NCBI GenBank assembly: GCA_002720475.1
Contig: PBIL01000011.1
Location: forward strand, 149,855-193,404
DNA: 43,550 bases
Reading direction: 5' to 3'
Source of the DNA: Roseovarius sp.
GTDB taxonomy: Bacteria; Pseudomonadota; Alphaproteobacteria; Rhodobacterales; Rhodobacteraceae
Shown here: one piece after another, positions 34,088 through 42,792 of the stretch
Layout of the letters: every line of letters starts with the position of its first letter
Position numbering within the stretch: the stretch's first letter is position 1
The notes under the pieces: model-generated
Databases searched by the model: none
Seen by the model: only the letters and a program-made list of their open reading frames with translations
Told to the model about the DNA's origin: nothing
Position numbers and translations under genes: made by a program

Positions 34088-34163
34088 TGGTGCCGCGTGA
34101 GGGGATCGAACCCCCGACCTTCGCTTTACAAGAGCGCTGCTCTACCAGCTGAGCTAACGCGGC
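34088..34163 (-). tRNA. tRNA-Thr(TGT)
   Basis: The body is 73 bases (34163-34091), with CCA encoded at 34090-34088. Acceptor GCCGCGT pairs with ACGCGGC. D arm GCTC...GAGC and T arm GGGGG-TTCGATC-CCCTC are intact. The anticodon loop CTTGTAA gives anticodon TGT (34130-34128), reading ACA and probably ACG. The outermost pair of the anticodon stem (27-43) is a G/A mismatch; the rest is regular. Confidence 0.95.
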
Positions 34164-34293
34164 ACGTTTCAAAGCCGCCAATAAAGCCATTCGCCCCGGC
34201 AGGCAAGCCGGGCGGCGGAGCGGATTACGGTTTTCCCCGCCTGAAATCGGCTTATAGTGGCGCAAAATCACCCGCAAGAGGCAAGCCAGAGGC

Positions 34294-35169
34294 ATGCAGG
34301 TCGTCATCCACGCAGGGGCACACAAGACCGACGAGGACAGGCTCGTGACCTGTCTGCGCGACAATCTCGAGACGCTGCACGCGCTTGGCACTCACGTGCC
34401 GTCCCCCGAGAGCTATCGCCGCACCATCCGCGATCTGTTCCAGACCGCACAGGCCAATGCCCTGCCCGCCGATGCCCGCGCCTCGGTGCTGGCCGCAACC
34501 GGCACCGGCGAGGAGACCGGCCGCCTCGTGCTCTCGAACCACGGCTTTTTCGGCACGCCCAAGATGACCGTGGGCAGCGGCCGCTTCTATGCCGCCGCCG
34601 AGACGCGGCTGGCGCAGCTCAGGCAGATGTTCGCGGGCGACGCGATCGAGCTCTTCTTCGCCCTGCGCAACCCGGCGACCTTCCTGCCCGCACTCCTGCC
34701 CGACACGCCCTTTGCCAGCATGGCCGAGCTTCTGCGCGGCGACGATCCGCTGGCGCTGCGCTGGTCCGAGACGGTGGCCCGGCTGCGCACGGCCTTCCCG
34801 GATATCGCCCTCACCGTCTGGTGCAACGAGGACACGCCGCTGATCTGGGGGCAGGTCATGCGCGAGATGGCGGGCGTGGATGAGACCACCCCGCTTGCGG
34901 GCGAGTTCGCGCTGCTGCCCGAAATCATGACGGCACCGGGGCTCAAGCGGTTCCACGCCTATATCGAAAGCCGCCCGGGCCTGACCGAAGAGCAGAAGCG
35001 GCGCGTGGTGGCGGCCTTTCTCGACAAGTTCGCCGACGAGGCGGCCATCGAGGAAGAGCTTGACGTGCCCGGCTGGGACGCCGCGCTCGTCGATGAGATG
35101 AGCGCGCTCTATGACGCCGATATCGAGGCCATCGCCGCGCTCGATGGGGTCCGTTTCATCGCGCCCTGA
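34294..35169 (+). CDS. Sulfotransferase-like protein
   Basis: A 291-residue soluble protein. VVIHAGAHKT (residues 3-12) resembles the phosphosulfate-binding P-loop of bacterial sulfotransferases (HxGxxKTGTT), although the GTT that usually follows is replaced by DEDR. ELFFALRNPATFLPALL resembles their second motif, RNPxxxxxS. The rest is weakly conserved and helical, with a mostly acidic C-terminus. It may be a degenerate or distinct branch of the family. ATG 34294 is selected; its binding site is only moderate (AGAGG). It lies between tRNA-Thr and the helicase, converging with the latter. Confidence 0.6.
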   Translation: MQVVIHAGAHKTDEDRLVTCLRDNLETLHALGTHVPSPESYRRTIRDLFQTAQANALPADARASVLAATGTGEETGRLVLSNHGFFGTPKMTVGSGRFYAAAETRLAQLRQMFAGDAIELFFALRNPATFLPALLPDTPFASMAELLRGDDPLALRWSETVARLRTAFPDIALTVWCNEDTPLIWGQVMREMAGVDETTPLAGEFALLPEIMTAPGLKRFHAYIESRPGLTEEQKRRVVAAFLDKFADEAAIEEELDVPGWDAALVDEMSALYDADIEAIAALDGVRFIAP

Positions 35170-35181
35170 GCGCCGCGTCCG

Positions 35182-38034
35182 TCACCCCTTGGTCCTGAGC
35201 CCCATCAGCGCCGCGGCGAAGGGGTTGTCCGGGTCGATCCGGTCCTTCTTCTCGGGGCGCGCGGAAAAGGTCTTGGCCCGCTCCTCGCGCGCCTCGCGCG
35301 GCTTGCCCTTGCCCGGCTTGCCGCCCTTGGGCCGGTCGCCGCGCTTGCCCGGCTTGTCCCGAGCGCCGCGCTCGGACCGCTCCGGGCGCGCGCCCTGCGC
35401 CGGACGCTCGACACGGCCGCGGCCGCGCGGTGCCCAGGTGAAGGTGTAGAAAACCTCGATCTCGGGCGCTTCCGCCGTCTCGTCACGGGGCGTCTCGGTT
35501 GTCCCGGGCGCGATCCCGGCCTCGGGTCGCGGATCGTCCGGCGGCGGGGCGGTGTCCGCATCGGGGGCGGTCTCGGCCTGCGCCCCGGCGCTTTCGGCCT
35601 CGGGCGCGGCGGCGGCGGCCTCGGCCGGGGCCTCGGCAACGGGCGTGTCCACCGGCCGGACCTTCGCGCGCTCGGCCTTCTCGGCGCGATAGCCCAGGCC
35701 CCGCATCAGCCCGGCGAACTGTTCGAGCGTCATGCCGGTGATCGAGAGCATCTCTGCCGTCGCCTCGAAGCCGCCGCGCGTATCCACGCCGCGCAGGAGA
35801 TCGGCCAGCCGCTCCAGCATGTCGATGCGAATCGCCCGCTCGCCCGCGGCGCGATAGCCCGCCATGGTGAAATAACCCGTGGGCGCCCCTTCCGGCGCGG
35901 GCACGGTCACAAGACCCGGCGGCGGGGCCTCGGGGAACTCCTCAAGGCCGGTGCTGAGCGCCCAGAGCACCAGCCGCAGCCGCGTCGGCGCGGGCTTTAG
36001 CAGCAAGGGCAGGAACACGGTGAACTGTCCGAAGCGCACCCCGTGCTTGCGCAGCGCGCCGCGCGCCTCCTGATCGAGCGCCTTGACCTCCGCGGCCACG
36101 TCCCCGCGCGGGATCACGCCCATCGCCTCGACAAGGCGAAAGCCGAAGCCGCGCGCAAGCCCCGTCAGCGCCTCGTCGCGGCTGATCGCGGTCAGCGGCT
36201 CGAAGAGGGTCGCCACCTTGCGGTCGATGAAATGCTGCAAGCGCCGCTGCACCTTGGCGGCCACGTCGGGCCCCGCCTCGTCATCGACAAAGGCCACGGC
36301 CTGCGGCTTCATCGGATCGCTTCCCGCGACCAGCTTGCCCACCGCGTCGGTGCCCCACATCAGGCCGCCCTGTTCGGTAAAGTCGATCTCGGTATCGGGC
36401 GCGTTGTAGAACCTGTCCGCCTTGAGATGGAAATGCGGCGCGAGCGCGGCAAGGCTCGCCTGCTGGAGCGTGCGCGCCTCCTGCCCTGCGGCGGCCTTGT
36501 CGCGGATGAAGCGGAACCCTTCGAGACGGCCCACGAATTCGCCCTCGACGCTGACCGCGCCCTGATCGTTCACTTCGGCCACCATGGCCTCCTTCTGCTT
36601 GAGCCGGCGCATCAGCACGGATGTGCGCCGGTCCACAAATCGCTGGGTCAGCGCCCCATGCAGCGCGTCCGACAGGCGGTCTTCTACCGCGCGCGTCGCC
36701 TCGCGCCAATGGGTTTCGTCATCCACCCAGCCCCTGCGCTGCGCGACATAGGTCCAGGTGCGGATATGGGCGAGCCGCTTCGAGAGCGTGTCGATATCGC
36801 CGTCGGTGCGGTCGATGCGCCGTATCTGCGCCGCCAGCCAGTCATCGGGCACGCGGCCGCGCTCGTGCAGATCGCAGAAGATGCGTTCGAGAAGGCCCGC
36901 GTGCTCGGTGGCGCTGATGCCGCGGAAATCGGGGATGCGGCAGACATCCCAGAGCAGCCGGACGGCGGGCGCGTCGATGGCGCGCGCCCGCACCTCCGCC
37001 ACTTCCGAGAGCGATTTCAGCGCCGCGAGATCGTCCGCCTCGCGCGCCCGCGCGAGCCATTCGTGTTCGGGCCGCGCCTCGAGCGCGGCGATGAGCGCCG
37101 CGACCGACCCGAAGGCGAGCCCCGCGTTGCGCCATTCCAGACGGCGGACCGGCGCGAAGCGGTGATCGGTGATCGCCTGCGCCAGCTCGGGATCGAGCTC
37201 GGGGGCCTCGCCCGTCACGCCGAAGGTGCCGTCGCGCATCCCCCGCCCCGCGCGCCCCGCGATCTGGCCCAGCTCGTGCGGGAAAAGCGCGCGCATCCGC
37301 CGCCCGTCGAACTTCGCCAGCGAGGAAAAGGCCACATGGTCGATATCGAGGTTGAGTCCCATGCCGATGGCATCGGTCGCCACGAGGTAATCCACGTCGC
37401 CGTTCTGATAGAGCGCCACCTGCGCGTTGCGCGTGCGCGGGGAAAGCGCCCCCATCACCACCGCCGCCCCGCCCTTCTGCCGCCGGATCAGCTCGGCGAT
37501 GGCATAGACGTTTTCCACCGAGAAGCCCACGATGGCGCTGCGCGCGGGCATCCGCGAGATCTTGCGCGCCCCGGCATAGGCCAGCTGCGACATCCGTTCC
37601 CGGCCCAGGAATTCCACCCCCGGCACCAGCGCGGCGATGGCGGGGCGCATCGTGTGGCTGCCCAGGAACTGCGTCTCGCGCAAGCCCCGCATCCGCAGCA
37701 GCCGGTCGGTGAAGACATGCCCGCGCTCGGGATCCGCGCAAAGCTGGATCTCGTCGATGGCCACGAAATCGGCGCCGGTTCCCTCGGGCATCGCCTCGAC
37801 GGTGCAGACCCAGTATTGCGCGCGCGGCGGCACGATTCGTTCCTCGCCGGTGACGAGCGCCACCACCGAAGGGCCGCGCAGGGCCACGATCCGGTCATAG
37901 ACCTCGCGCGCCAGAAGGCGCAGCGGCAGGCCGATGATCCCGGTGCGATGGCCCAGCATCCGCTCGATGGCGAAATGGGTCTTGCCGGTATTGGTGGGGC
38001 CCAGAACCGCAAGGGTTCTCGACTGCTCGGACAT
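35182..38034 (-). CDS. Suv3-like superfamily 2 helicase with disordered tail
   Basis: A 950-residue protein. Walker A GPTNTGKT (12-19), DEIQ box (94-97), and motif VI QIAGRAGRG near 258 mark the Suv3-type helicase group, which alphaproteobacteria share with the mitochondrial RNA helicase. The part from 300 to 770 carries the helical C-terminal domains. From about 770 the protein is rich in Ala, Glu, Pro then Lys, Arg and Gly (GKRGDRPKGGKPGKGKPREAR in pattern), probably a disordered RNA-binding tail. It likely works in RNA turnover or quality control; partners are not known. Confidence 0.85.
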   Translation of the reverse strand: MSEQSRTLAVLGPTNTGKTHFAIERMLGHRTGIIGLPLRLLAREVYDRIVALRGPSVVALVTGEERIVPPRAQYWVCTVEAMPEGTGADFVAIDEIQLCADPERGHVFTDRLLRMRGLRETQFLGSHTMRPAIAALVPGVEFLGRERMSQLAYAGARKISRMPARSAIVGFSVENVYAIAELIRRQKGGAAVVMGALSPRTRNAQVALYQNGDVDYLVATDAIGMGLNLDIDHVAFSSLAKFDGRRMRALFPHELGQIAGRAGRGMRDGTFGVTGEAPELDPELAQAITDHRFAPVRRLEWRNAGLAFGSVAALIAALEARPEHEWLARAREADDLAALKSLSEVAEVRARAIDAPAVRLLWDVCRIPDFRGISATEHAGLLERIFCDLHERGRVPDDWLAAQIRRIDRTDGDIDTLSKRLAHIRTWTYVAQRRGWVDDETHWREATRAVEDRLSDALHGALTQRFVDRRTSVLMRRLKQKEAMVAEVNDQGAVSVEGEFVGRLEGFRFIRDKAAAGQEARTLQQASLAALAPHFHLKADRFYNAPDTEIDFTEQGGLMWGTDAVGKLVAGSDPMKPQAVAFVDDEAGPDVAAKVQRRLQHFIDRKVATLFEPLTAISRDEALTGLARGFGFRLVEAMGVIPRGDVAAEVKALDQEARGALRKHGVRFGQFTVFLPLLLKPAPTRLRLVLWALSTGLEEFPEAPPPGLVTVPAPEGAPTGYFTMAGYRAAGERAIRIDMLERLADLLRGVDTRGGFEATAEMLSITGMTLEQFAGLMRGLGYRAEKAERAKVRPVDTPVAEAPAEAAAAAPEAESAGAQAETAPDADTAPPPDDPRPEAGIAPGTTETPRDETAEAPEIEVFYTFTWAPRGRGRVERPAQGARPERSERGARDKPGKRGDRPKGGKPGKGKPREAREERAKTFSARPEKKDRIDPDNPFAAALMGLRTKG

Positions 38035-38064
38035 CCGCCCCGTTCCTCTTGCCTCTGCCTGCGC

Positions 38065-38625
38065 TCAGAGCGTGGCACCGCCCAGTTCGCGCGACACACG
38101 TTCCAGGACCGTGCCTATCTCTTCATGGTGGGGATGTATAGCTTGGGCGCGCAGCAGCGCCTCGCGCGCAAGCGCGGGCTTTCCCAGCTCGTCCAGCAGC
38201 ACGCCCAGGCCGAAGATCGCGTTGAAATGGCGCGGCTCCAGCGCGATCACCCGCTCGATGTCCCGCAGCGCCAGCCCGAACCGTTCCTGACGGAAAAAGG
38301 CGATGGAGCGCAGGTGCCAGGCCTCGGCGAAATCCGGCGCATGGTCGATGGCGGCGCTCAGATGCTCCACCGCCATGGCCAGATCGCCCGCCTCGAGCGC
38401 ATCCTCTCCCCGCCGCAGGAGCAGGTCCATCGCGGGCGAGCCGGACCTGGCCCATTCCATCTCGATCTCTGCGGCGATACGGCGCGCTTCCTTCGGGTCG
38501 GCCTGAGAGAGTTCCGAAAACAGCGTGTCGAGCCTGGACCCCTCGGCCCCGAGAGGTAAGGAAAACAGGACTGACGCCAGACCTGCCGCGACGATACGGT
38601 TGAGATATTGGATGACGGCTTTCAT
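38065..38625 (-). CDS. Exported tetratricopeptide repeat protein
   Basis: A 186-residue protein. Residues 1-27 look like a signal peptide (AAGLASVLFSLPLGAEG). Two to three TPR units follow: GEDALEAGDLAMAVEHLSAAIDHAPDF, then EAWHLRSIAFFRQERFGLALRDIERVIALEPRHF and IFGLGVLLDELGKPALAREALLRAQAIHP. It is a periplasmic scaffold by type; its partner is unknown. ATG 38625 has a poor binding site. The gene lies 30 bases upstream of the helicase on the same strand. Confidence 0.85.
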   Translation of the reverse strand: MKAVIQYLNRIVAAGLASVLFSLPLGAEGSRLDTLFSELSQADPKEARRIAAEIEMEWARSGSPAMDLLLRRGEDALEAGDLAMAVEHLSAAIDHAPDFAEAWHLRSIAFFRQERFGLALRDIERVIALEPRHFNAIFGLGVLLDELGKPALAREALLRAQAIHPHHEEIGTVLERVSRELGGATL

Positions 38626-38694
38626 AACGGGTCCAGTGTAGCGCAGATCGGCGGGATGCAAAGCCCCGCCATCGCAAAGGTGAAAGGACGAACG

Positions 38695-38985
38695 ATGAGC
38701 GACGTGATCGCAGCCGCCGTGACGGCACTCAACGAAAAGCTGGGCGCGGACGGCTTTGACGGGGCCGCGAAATTCGTGATCGAGGGCGAGGGCAGCATCG
38801 TTGTCGATGCCGACGGGGCCCGCGCCGCCGATGACGAGACCGATGTCACGCTTTCGGCCGATGCCGAGACCTTCCAGGCGATTCTCTCGGGCGATCTCGA
38901 TCCGACGGCGGCCTTCATGTCGGGCCGTCTCTCGGTCGATGGGGACATGGGGATGGCCATGAAGCTCGGCAGCGTCCTCGCCTGA
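38695..38985 (+). CDS. SCP2 sterol-binding domain protein
   Basis: A 96-residue single-domain protein: AVTALNEKLGADGFDGAAKFVIEGEGSIVVDADG, then DVTLSADAETFQAILSGDLDPTAAFMSGRLSVDGDMGMAMKL, the SCP2 hallmark in which a hydrophobic pocket binds lipids or acyl-CoA. ATG 38695 follows GAAAGGA. Its stop overlaps the next gene (TGATG). A lipid-carrier role near a lysophospholipase-like hydrolase is plausible but not proved. Confidence 0.92.
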   Translation: MSDVIAAAVTALNEKLGADGFDGAAKFVIEGEGSIVVDADGARAADDETDVTLSADAETFQAILSGDLDPTAAFMSGRLSVDGDMGMAMKLGSVLA

Positions 38986-39986
38986 TGGATCCGGCCCCGC
39001 TCTTCGCCGAGGTGGCGGACGGCCCCGGCGACGGGGCCGCATTCTGGCTGCGGGCGGCGGACGGGGTGCGCCTGCGCGCCGGGCTCTGGCACCGCGCGGG
39101 GCCCTGCGGCACGGTGCTGCTCTTTCCGGGGCGCACCGAATATGTCGAGAAATACGGCCGTGCCGCGCGGCAGCTTGCCGGTCACGGCTATGCCACGCTG
39201 GTGATCGACTGGCGCGGGCAGGGCCTTGCCGACCGGCTCACCGGTGACGCCATGACGGGCCATGTCCATCATTTCCCCGATTATCAGCACGACGTTGCCG
39301 CGCTGGTGGCGGCGGCGCACCGGCTCGATCTTCCTCGGCCCTGGCACCTTCTGGCGCATTCCATGGGCGGCTGCATCGGGCTGCGCGCGCTGATGGAGGG
39401 GCTCGACGTGGCCAGCGCCGTCTTTTCCGGGCCGATGTGGGGGATCCGCATGGGCGCGGCGCTGCGGCCCTTCGCCTGGTCGCTGGCCTGGAGCATGCGC
39501 CAGCTGGGTCTTGGCCATCTCTACGCGCCGAGCACGGGGGCCGAGCATTACGTCCTGTCAGAGCCCTTCGAGACCAACAAGCTCACCAATGACCGCGAGA
39601 TGTGGGATCACATGGTGCGCCAGTTGCGGGCGCATCCCGAGCTGGGCATCGGCGGGCCGAGCCTGCGCTGGCTGCACGAGGCGCTTGTCGAGATGCGCGC
39701 GCTTGCCCGCCGCCCCTCGCCCGCGCTGCCCTGCCTCACGATCCTGGGCAGCGACGAGGACATCGTCGAGACGCGCCCGATCCATGACCGCATGGCCGCC
39801 TGGCCCGGCGGCCGGCTCGAGATCGTCCCCGGCGGCCGGCACGAGACGCTGATGGACACGCCCGCCATGCAGGCGCGGCTCTTCGGCCTGATCTGCGCGT
39901 TCTTCGCGGAGGCGGCTGCGGAACGGCGCGCGGACGTGACAGGCCCCGCCGCTCAGCGCGTCGGCACCGGCTCCTCGCCGCGATAG
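38985..39986 (+). CDS. Alpha/beta hydrolase, monoacylglycerol lipase/lysophospholipase type
   Basis: A 333-residue hydrolase. [26 protein letters not shown] and [16 protein letters not shown] (nucleophile Ser126) are the lysophospholipase-L2-like signatures; [10 protein letters not shown] gives the acid and [10 protein letters not shown] the His. No signal peptide is visible. ATG 38985 overlaps the SCP2 gene's stop, so the two are co-translated. The last 34 bases overlap the hydroxyacyl-CoA dehydrogenase gene on the other strand. Confidence 0.9.
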   Translation: MDPAPLFAEVADGPGDGAAFWLRAADGVRLRAGLWHRAGPCGTVLLFPGRTEYVEKYGRAARQLAGHGYATLVIDWRGQGLADRLTGDAMTGHVHHFPDYQHDVAALVAAAHRLDLPRPWHLLAHSMGGCIGLRALMEGLDVASAVFSGPMWGIRMGAALRPFAWSLAWSMRQLGLGHLYAPSTGAEHYVLSEPFETNKLTNDREMWDHMVRQLRAHPELGIGGPSLRWLHEALVEMRALARRPSPALPCLTILGSDEDIVETRPIHDRMAAWPGGRLEIVPGGRHETLMDTPAMQARLFGLICAFFAEAAAERRADVTGPAAQRVGTGSSPR

Positions 39987-40828
39987 TCGTAGAAACCGCG
40001 CCCGGTCTTGCGCCCGAGCCAGCCCGCCTCGACATATTTCGTGAGCAGCGGACAGGGCCGGTATTTCGTGTCCGCCAGCCCGTCATGCAAGACGTTCATG
40101 ATCGCCAGGCAGGTATCGAGCCCGATGAAATCCGCCAGTTCCAGCGGCCCCATCGGATGATTGGCCCCAAGCTTCATCGACTGGTCGATGGAGCGCACGT
40201 TGCCCACCCCCTCGTAGAGCGTGTAGACCGCCTCGTTGATCATCGGCATGAGGATGCGATTGACGATGAAGGCCGGGAAATCCTCGGCGCTCGCCGCCGT
40301 CTTGCCCAGCTTCTCCACCACGCCAAGACAGGTGTCGAAGGTCTCCTTGTCGGTGGCAATGCCGCGAATGAGCTCCACCAGCTGCATCACCGGCACCGGG
40401 TTCATGAAGTGGAACCCCATGAACTTCTCGGGACGGTCGGTGCGGCTCGCAAGCCGCGTGATCGAGATGGAGGATGTGTTGGAGGTCAGGATCGTGTGCG
40501 GGGCGAGATGCGGCAGCAGCGCGTCGAAGATCTTCTGCTTGATCTCCTCGCGTTCGGTCGCGCTCTCGATGATCAGGTCGGCCTTTCCGAGCGCGGTCAG
40601 ATCCTGTGTCGTGGTGATCCGCCCGAGCGCCGCCTCTGCCTCTTCTTCCGTGATCTTGCCGCGGCTTGCCTGCCGTTCGAGATTGCGCCGGATGGTGGCA
40701 GTGGCCTTGTCGAGCGCCTCGGCGCTGATGTCGTTGAGCAGCACGTCATAGCCCGCAAGCGCCATCACATGGGCAATGCCGTTGCCCATCTGGCCCGCGC
40801 CGATGACCGCGACCGTCCGGATTTCCAT
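39953..40828 (-). CDS. hbd: 3-hydroxybutyryl-CoA dehydrogenase
   Basis: A 291-residue enzyme that reduces acetoacetyl-CoA or oxidises 3-hydroxybutyryl-CoA. [12 protein letters not shown] (from residue 10) is the NAD site, [18 protein letters not shown] holds the catalytic His, [16 protein letters not shown] the interface, and GLGTC-like [15 protein letters not shown] the substrate side. Length is typical of the short HbdH type. ATG 40828 is clear. It may feed butyrate or PHB metabolism; no phb genes are adjacent. Confidence 0.95.
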   Translation of the reverse strand: MEIRTVAVIGAGQMGNGIAHVMALAGYDVLLNDISAEALDKATATIRRNLERQASRGKITEEEAEAALGRITTTQDLTALGKADLIIESATEREEIKQKIFDALLPHLAPHTILTSNTSSISITRLASRTDRPEKFMGFHFMNPVPVMQLVELIRGIATDKETFDTCLGVVEKLGKTAASAEDFPAFIVNRILMPMINEAVYTLYEGVGNVRSIDQSMKLGANHPMGPLELADFIGLDTCLAIMNVLHDGLADTKYRPCPLLTKYVEAGWLGRKTGRGFYDYRGEEPVPTR

Positions 40829-40896
40829 GACCCAACCTTTCCCGGTTTTCCGCGCGCAGCATAGGCCCCGGCGGGCAGAGGCCGCAAGGCCCGGAT

Positions 40897-40933
40897 TTCG
40901 CTAAAACACACTGCAAATGTGCGCGTTAGCGAA
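40897..40933. promoter_or_regulatory. Nested inverted repeat between hbd and the DUF6473 gene
   Basis: TTCGCTAA (40897-40904) and TTAGCGAA (40926-40933) are perfect arms with 21 bases between; inside, CACA (40907-40910) mirrors TGTG (40918-40921). It is centred in the 160-base divergent space and is a candidate operator for hbd, the plus-strand gene, or both. Confidence 0.48.
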
Positions 40934-40988
40934 TTGGCAAGACGAATCGGTCAGGCTTCCTTCCGGGTGACTGAAAACGGGTGGGATC

Positions 40989-41852
40989 ATGGCATATGAG
41001 CGCCTGGGGCGGCGGCCCCTTGACTATCGGCCTGTGCGCTATGCGGGCGTGCGGCTTTCCTTTCGCGGACCGGCGCGTGATCTGCGACGGGGCTTTGTGG
41101 CCTGCCTTGGCGGGACGGAGACCTACGGCACCTTCGTCGAACGGCCCTGGCCGCAGCTTGTCGAAGGCATCGCCGCGCCAGCCTGCCTGAACCTTGGCGT
41201 GCCCAATGCCGGGCCCGATCTCTGGCTCGCGCCCGGCGGGCCGCTGCCGCTGGTGCAGGGCGCGCGCGCCGTCGTGCTGCAAATCCCCTGCGGGATGAAC
41301 CTGACCAATCCGCTCTACGCGGTCCATCCCCGCCGCAACGATCGCTTCCTGCGCGCCGCGCCGCCGCTCGAGCGGCTTTACCCGGAGGTGGATTTCACCG
41401 AGTTCCATTTCACCCGTCACATGATCCAGCACCTGCACATGCTGTCGCCCGACCGGTTCGCGCAGGTTCGGGAAGCGGTCCAGGCGGCCTGGATGGGGCG
41501 CATGGCACAGGTTCTGGACCGGATCGCGCCGCCGGTCATCCTGCTGTGGCTGTCGAACCATGCACCGGGGGCGGCCCCCGCCTCCGGCGACATAGAAAGC
41601 GACCCGGCCCTTGTGAGCCGCGACATGCTCGCTTCCATCACGCCCCGGGCACAGGCCACGGTGATCGCCGTCATCTCCGACGCCGCCCGCGCGGAGGGCA
41701 CGCGCGGCATGCGCTTCGCCCCGCTCGAGGAAGAGGTGGCCGCCGCCCTTCCCGGCCCCCGCGCACATGCCGAGGTGGCCGGGGCGCTGCGCCCCGCGCT
41801 CGCCGCGCTTGTCAATGAAAAGGGGCCCGCGCCGCGCGCAGGCCCCTTCTGA
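40989..41852 (+). CDS. DUF6473 family protein
   Basis: A 287-residue protein. The segment YERLGRRPLDYRPVRYAGVRLSFRGP in pattern, then CLGGTETYGTFVERPWPQLVE and LNLGVPNAGPDLWL, matches DUF6473. The LGGxET and NLGxxNAG patterns suggest an SGNH-hydrolase-like fold, though I cannot show a catalytic Ser. ATG 40989 has GGGTGGGATC upstream. Its last 33 bases carry a terminator stem for the neighbouring operon. It is found as a lone gene in many Rhodobacteraceae; the function is unknown. Confidence 0.78.
   Translation: MAYERLGRRPLDYRPVRYAGVRLSFRGPARDLRRGFVACLGGTETYGTFVERPWPQLVEGIAAPACLNLGVPNAGPDLWLAPGGPLPLVQGARAVVLQIPCGMNLTNPLYAVHPRRNDRFLRAAPPLERLYPEVDFTEFHFTRHMIQHLHMLSPDRFAQVREAVQAAWMGRMAQVLDRIAPPVILLWLSNHAPGAAPASGDIESDPALVSRDMLASITPRAQATVIAVISDAARAEGTRGMRFAPLEEEVAAALPGPRAHAEVAGALRPALAALVNEKGPAPRAGPF
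41820..41848 (-). terminator. Terminator of etfB-etfA, inside the DUF6473 gene end
   Basis: AAGGGGCC (41820-41827) pairs with GGCCCCTT (41841-41848). On the minus strand the stem comes about 17 bases after the etfA stop and is followed by TTTT, as in an intrinsic terminator. The same bases encode the last residues of the DUF6473 protein, so it could also end the plus transcript weakly. Confidence 0.78.
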
Positions 41853-41865
41853 ACCGCCCGATATA

Positions 41866-42792
41866 TCAGAGCTTCTCGGTCAGTTCCGGCACCGCGTCGA
41901 AAAGGTCCGCCACCAGCCCGTAATCGGCGACCTGGAAGATCGGGGCCTCCTCGTCCTTGTTGATGGCGACGATCACCTTGCTGTCCTTCATCCCCGCAAG
42001 GTGCTGGATCGCGCCGGAAATGCCCACGGCCACATAGAGGTCCGGTGCCACGACCTTGCCGGTCTGGCCCACCTGCCAGTCGTTCGGCGCATAGCCCGAA
42101 TCGACCGCCGCGCGCGAGGCGCCCACGGCCGCGCCGAGCTTGTCCGCCAGCTTCTCGATCAGCGCGAAATCCTCCCTGGAGCCGACACCGCGCCCGCCCG
42201 AGACGACCACGCCCGCCGAGGTCAGGTCCGGCCGGTCCGAGGCCGCCACCTTGTCCTCGACCCATTCCGAAAGGCCGGGATTTTCCGCCGCGCCGATGGT
42301 CTCGACCGGGGCCGGGGCCTGCTCGCCCGCCGCGTCGAAGGTCGAGGTCCGGATCGAGACGACCTTCGTGGCGTCCTTCGATCTCACCGTCTGGATCGCA
42401 TTGCCCGCATAGATCGGCCGCTCGAAGGTCTCGGCATCGACGATCCCCGACACGTCCGAGATCACCATCGCATCGAGCAGCGCCGCCACCCGCGGCAGCA
42501 CGTTCTTGGCATCGGTCGTGGCCGGGGCGACGATATGCGAATACTCCCCCGCAAGGCTGACGATCAGCGCCGCCGTCGGTTCCGCCAGCCGGTGGCCCAG
42601 AGCGGGATCTTCGGCCACCAGAACCTTCTTGACGCCGGCAATCTTCGCGGCCGCCTCGCCCGCCGCCGCGGCCGAGGCCCCGGCACAGAGCGCCGTCACG
42701 TCGCCAAGCTGCGCCGCCGCCGTGACCGCCTTGGCCGTCGCATCCACGTTGAGCTGACCATCGGTCACCTCGGCCAGAAGAAGAACCGCCAT
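41866..42792 (-). CDS. etfA: Electron transfer flavoprotein alpha subunit
   Basis: A 308-residue subunit that binds FAD. Near the C-terminal half lie [37 protein letters not shown], and [18 protein letters not shown], the ETF-alpha signature, with [22 protein letters not shown] at the end. ETF takes electrons from acyl-CoA dehydrogenases to ETF:ubiquinone oxidoreductase. ATG 42792 overlaps the etfB stop (TGATG); GTG 42795 would add one residue. Confidence 0.97.
   Translation of the reverse strand: MAVLLLAEVTDGQLNVDATAKAVTAAAQLGDVTALCAGASAAAAGEAAAKIAGVKKVLVAEDPALGHRLAEPTAALIVSLAGEYSHIVAPATTDAKNVLPRVAALLDAMVISDVSGIVDAETFERPIYAGNAIQTVRSKDATKVVSIRTSTFDAAGEQAPAPVETIGAAENPGLSEWVEDKVAASDRPDLTSAGVVVSGGRGVGSREDFALIEKLADKLGAAVGASRAAVDSGYAPNDWQVGQTGKVVAPDLYVAVGISGAIQHLAGMKDSKVIVAINKDEEAPIFQVADYGLVADLFDAVPELTEKL

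Noticed and set aside
34195-34212. Hairpin CCCGGC-N6-GCCGGG near the tRNA
   Set aside because: It lies upstream, not downstream, of the tRNA on its strand, and short GC hairpins are expected by chance at this GC content.
31670-34348. Open plus-strand frame of 892 codons opposite the saccharopine, GST and phosphatase genes
   Set aside because: It is the antisense of well-recognised genes, rich in Arg, His and Ala, with no domain and it crosses the tRNA; a common effect of high GC.
36043-38559. Open plus-strand frame of 838 codons opposite the helicase
   Set aside because: Antisense shadow of the helicase; no recognisable domain and no ribosome binding site.
38650-38670. Hairpin GGCGGG-N9-CCCGCC before the SCP2 gene
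   Set aside because: Six-base GC arms are expected by chance and there is no linked feature.
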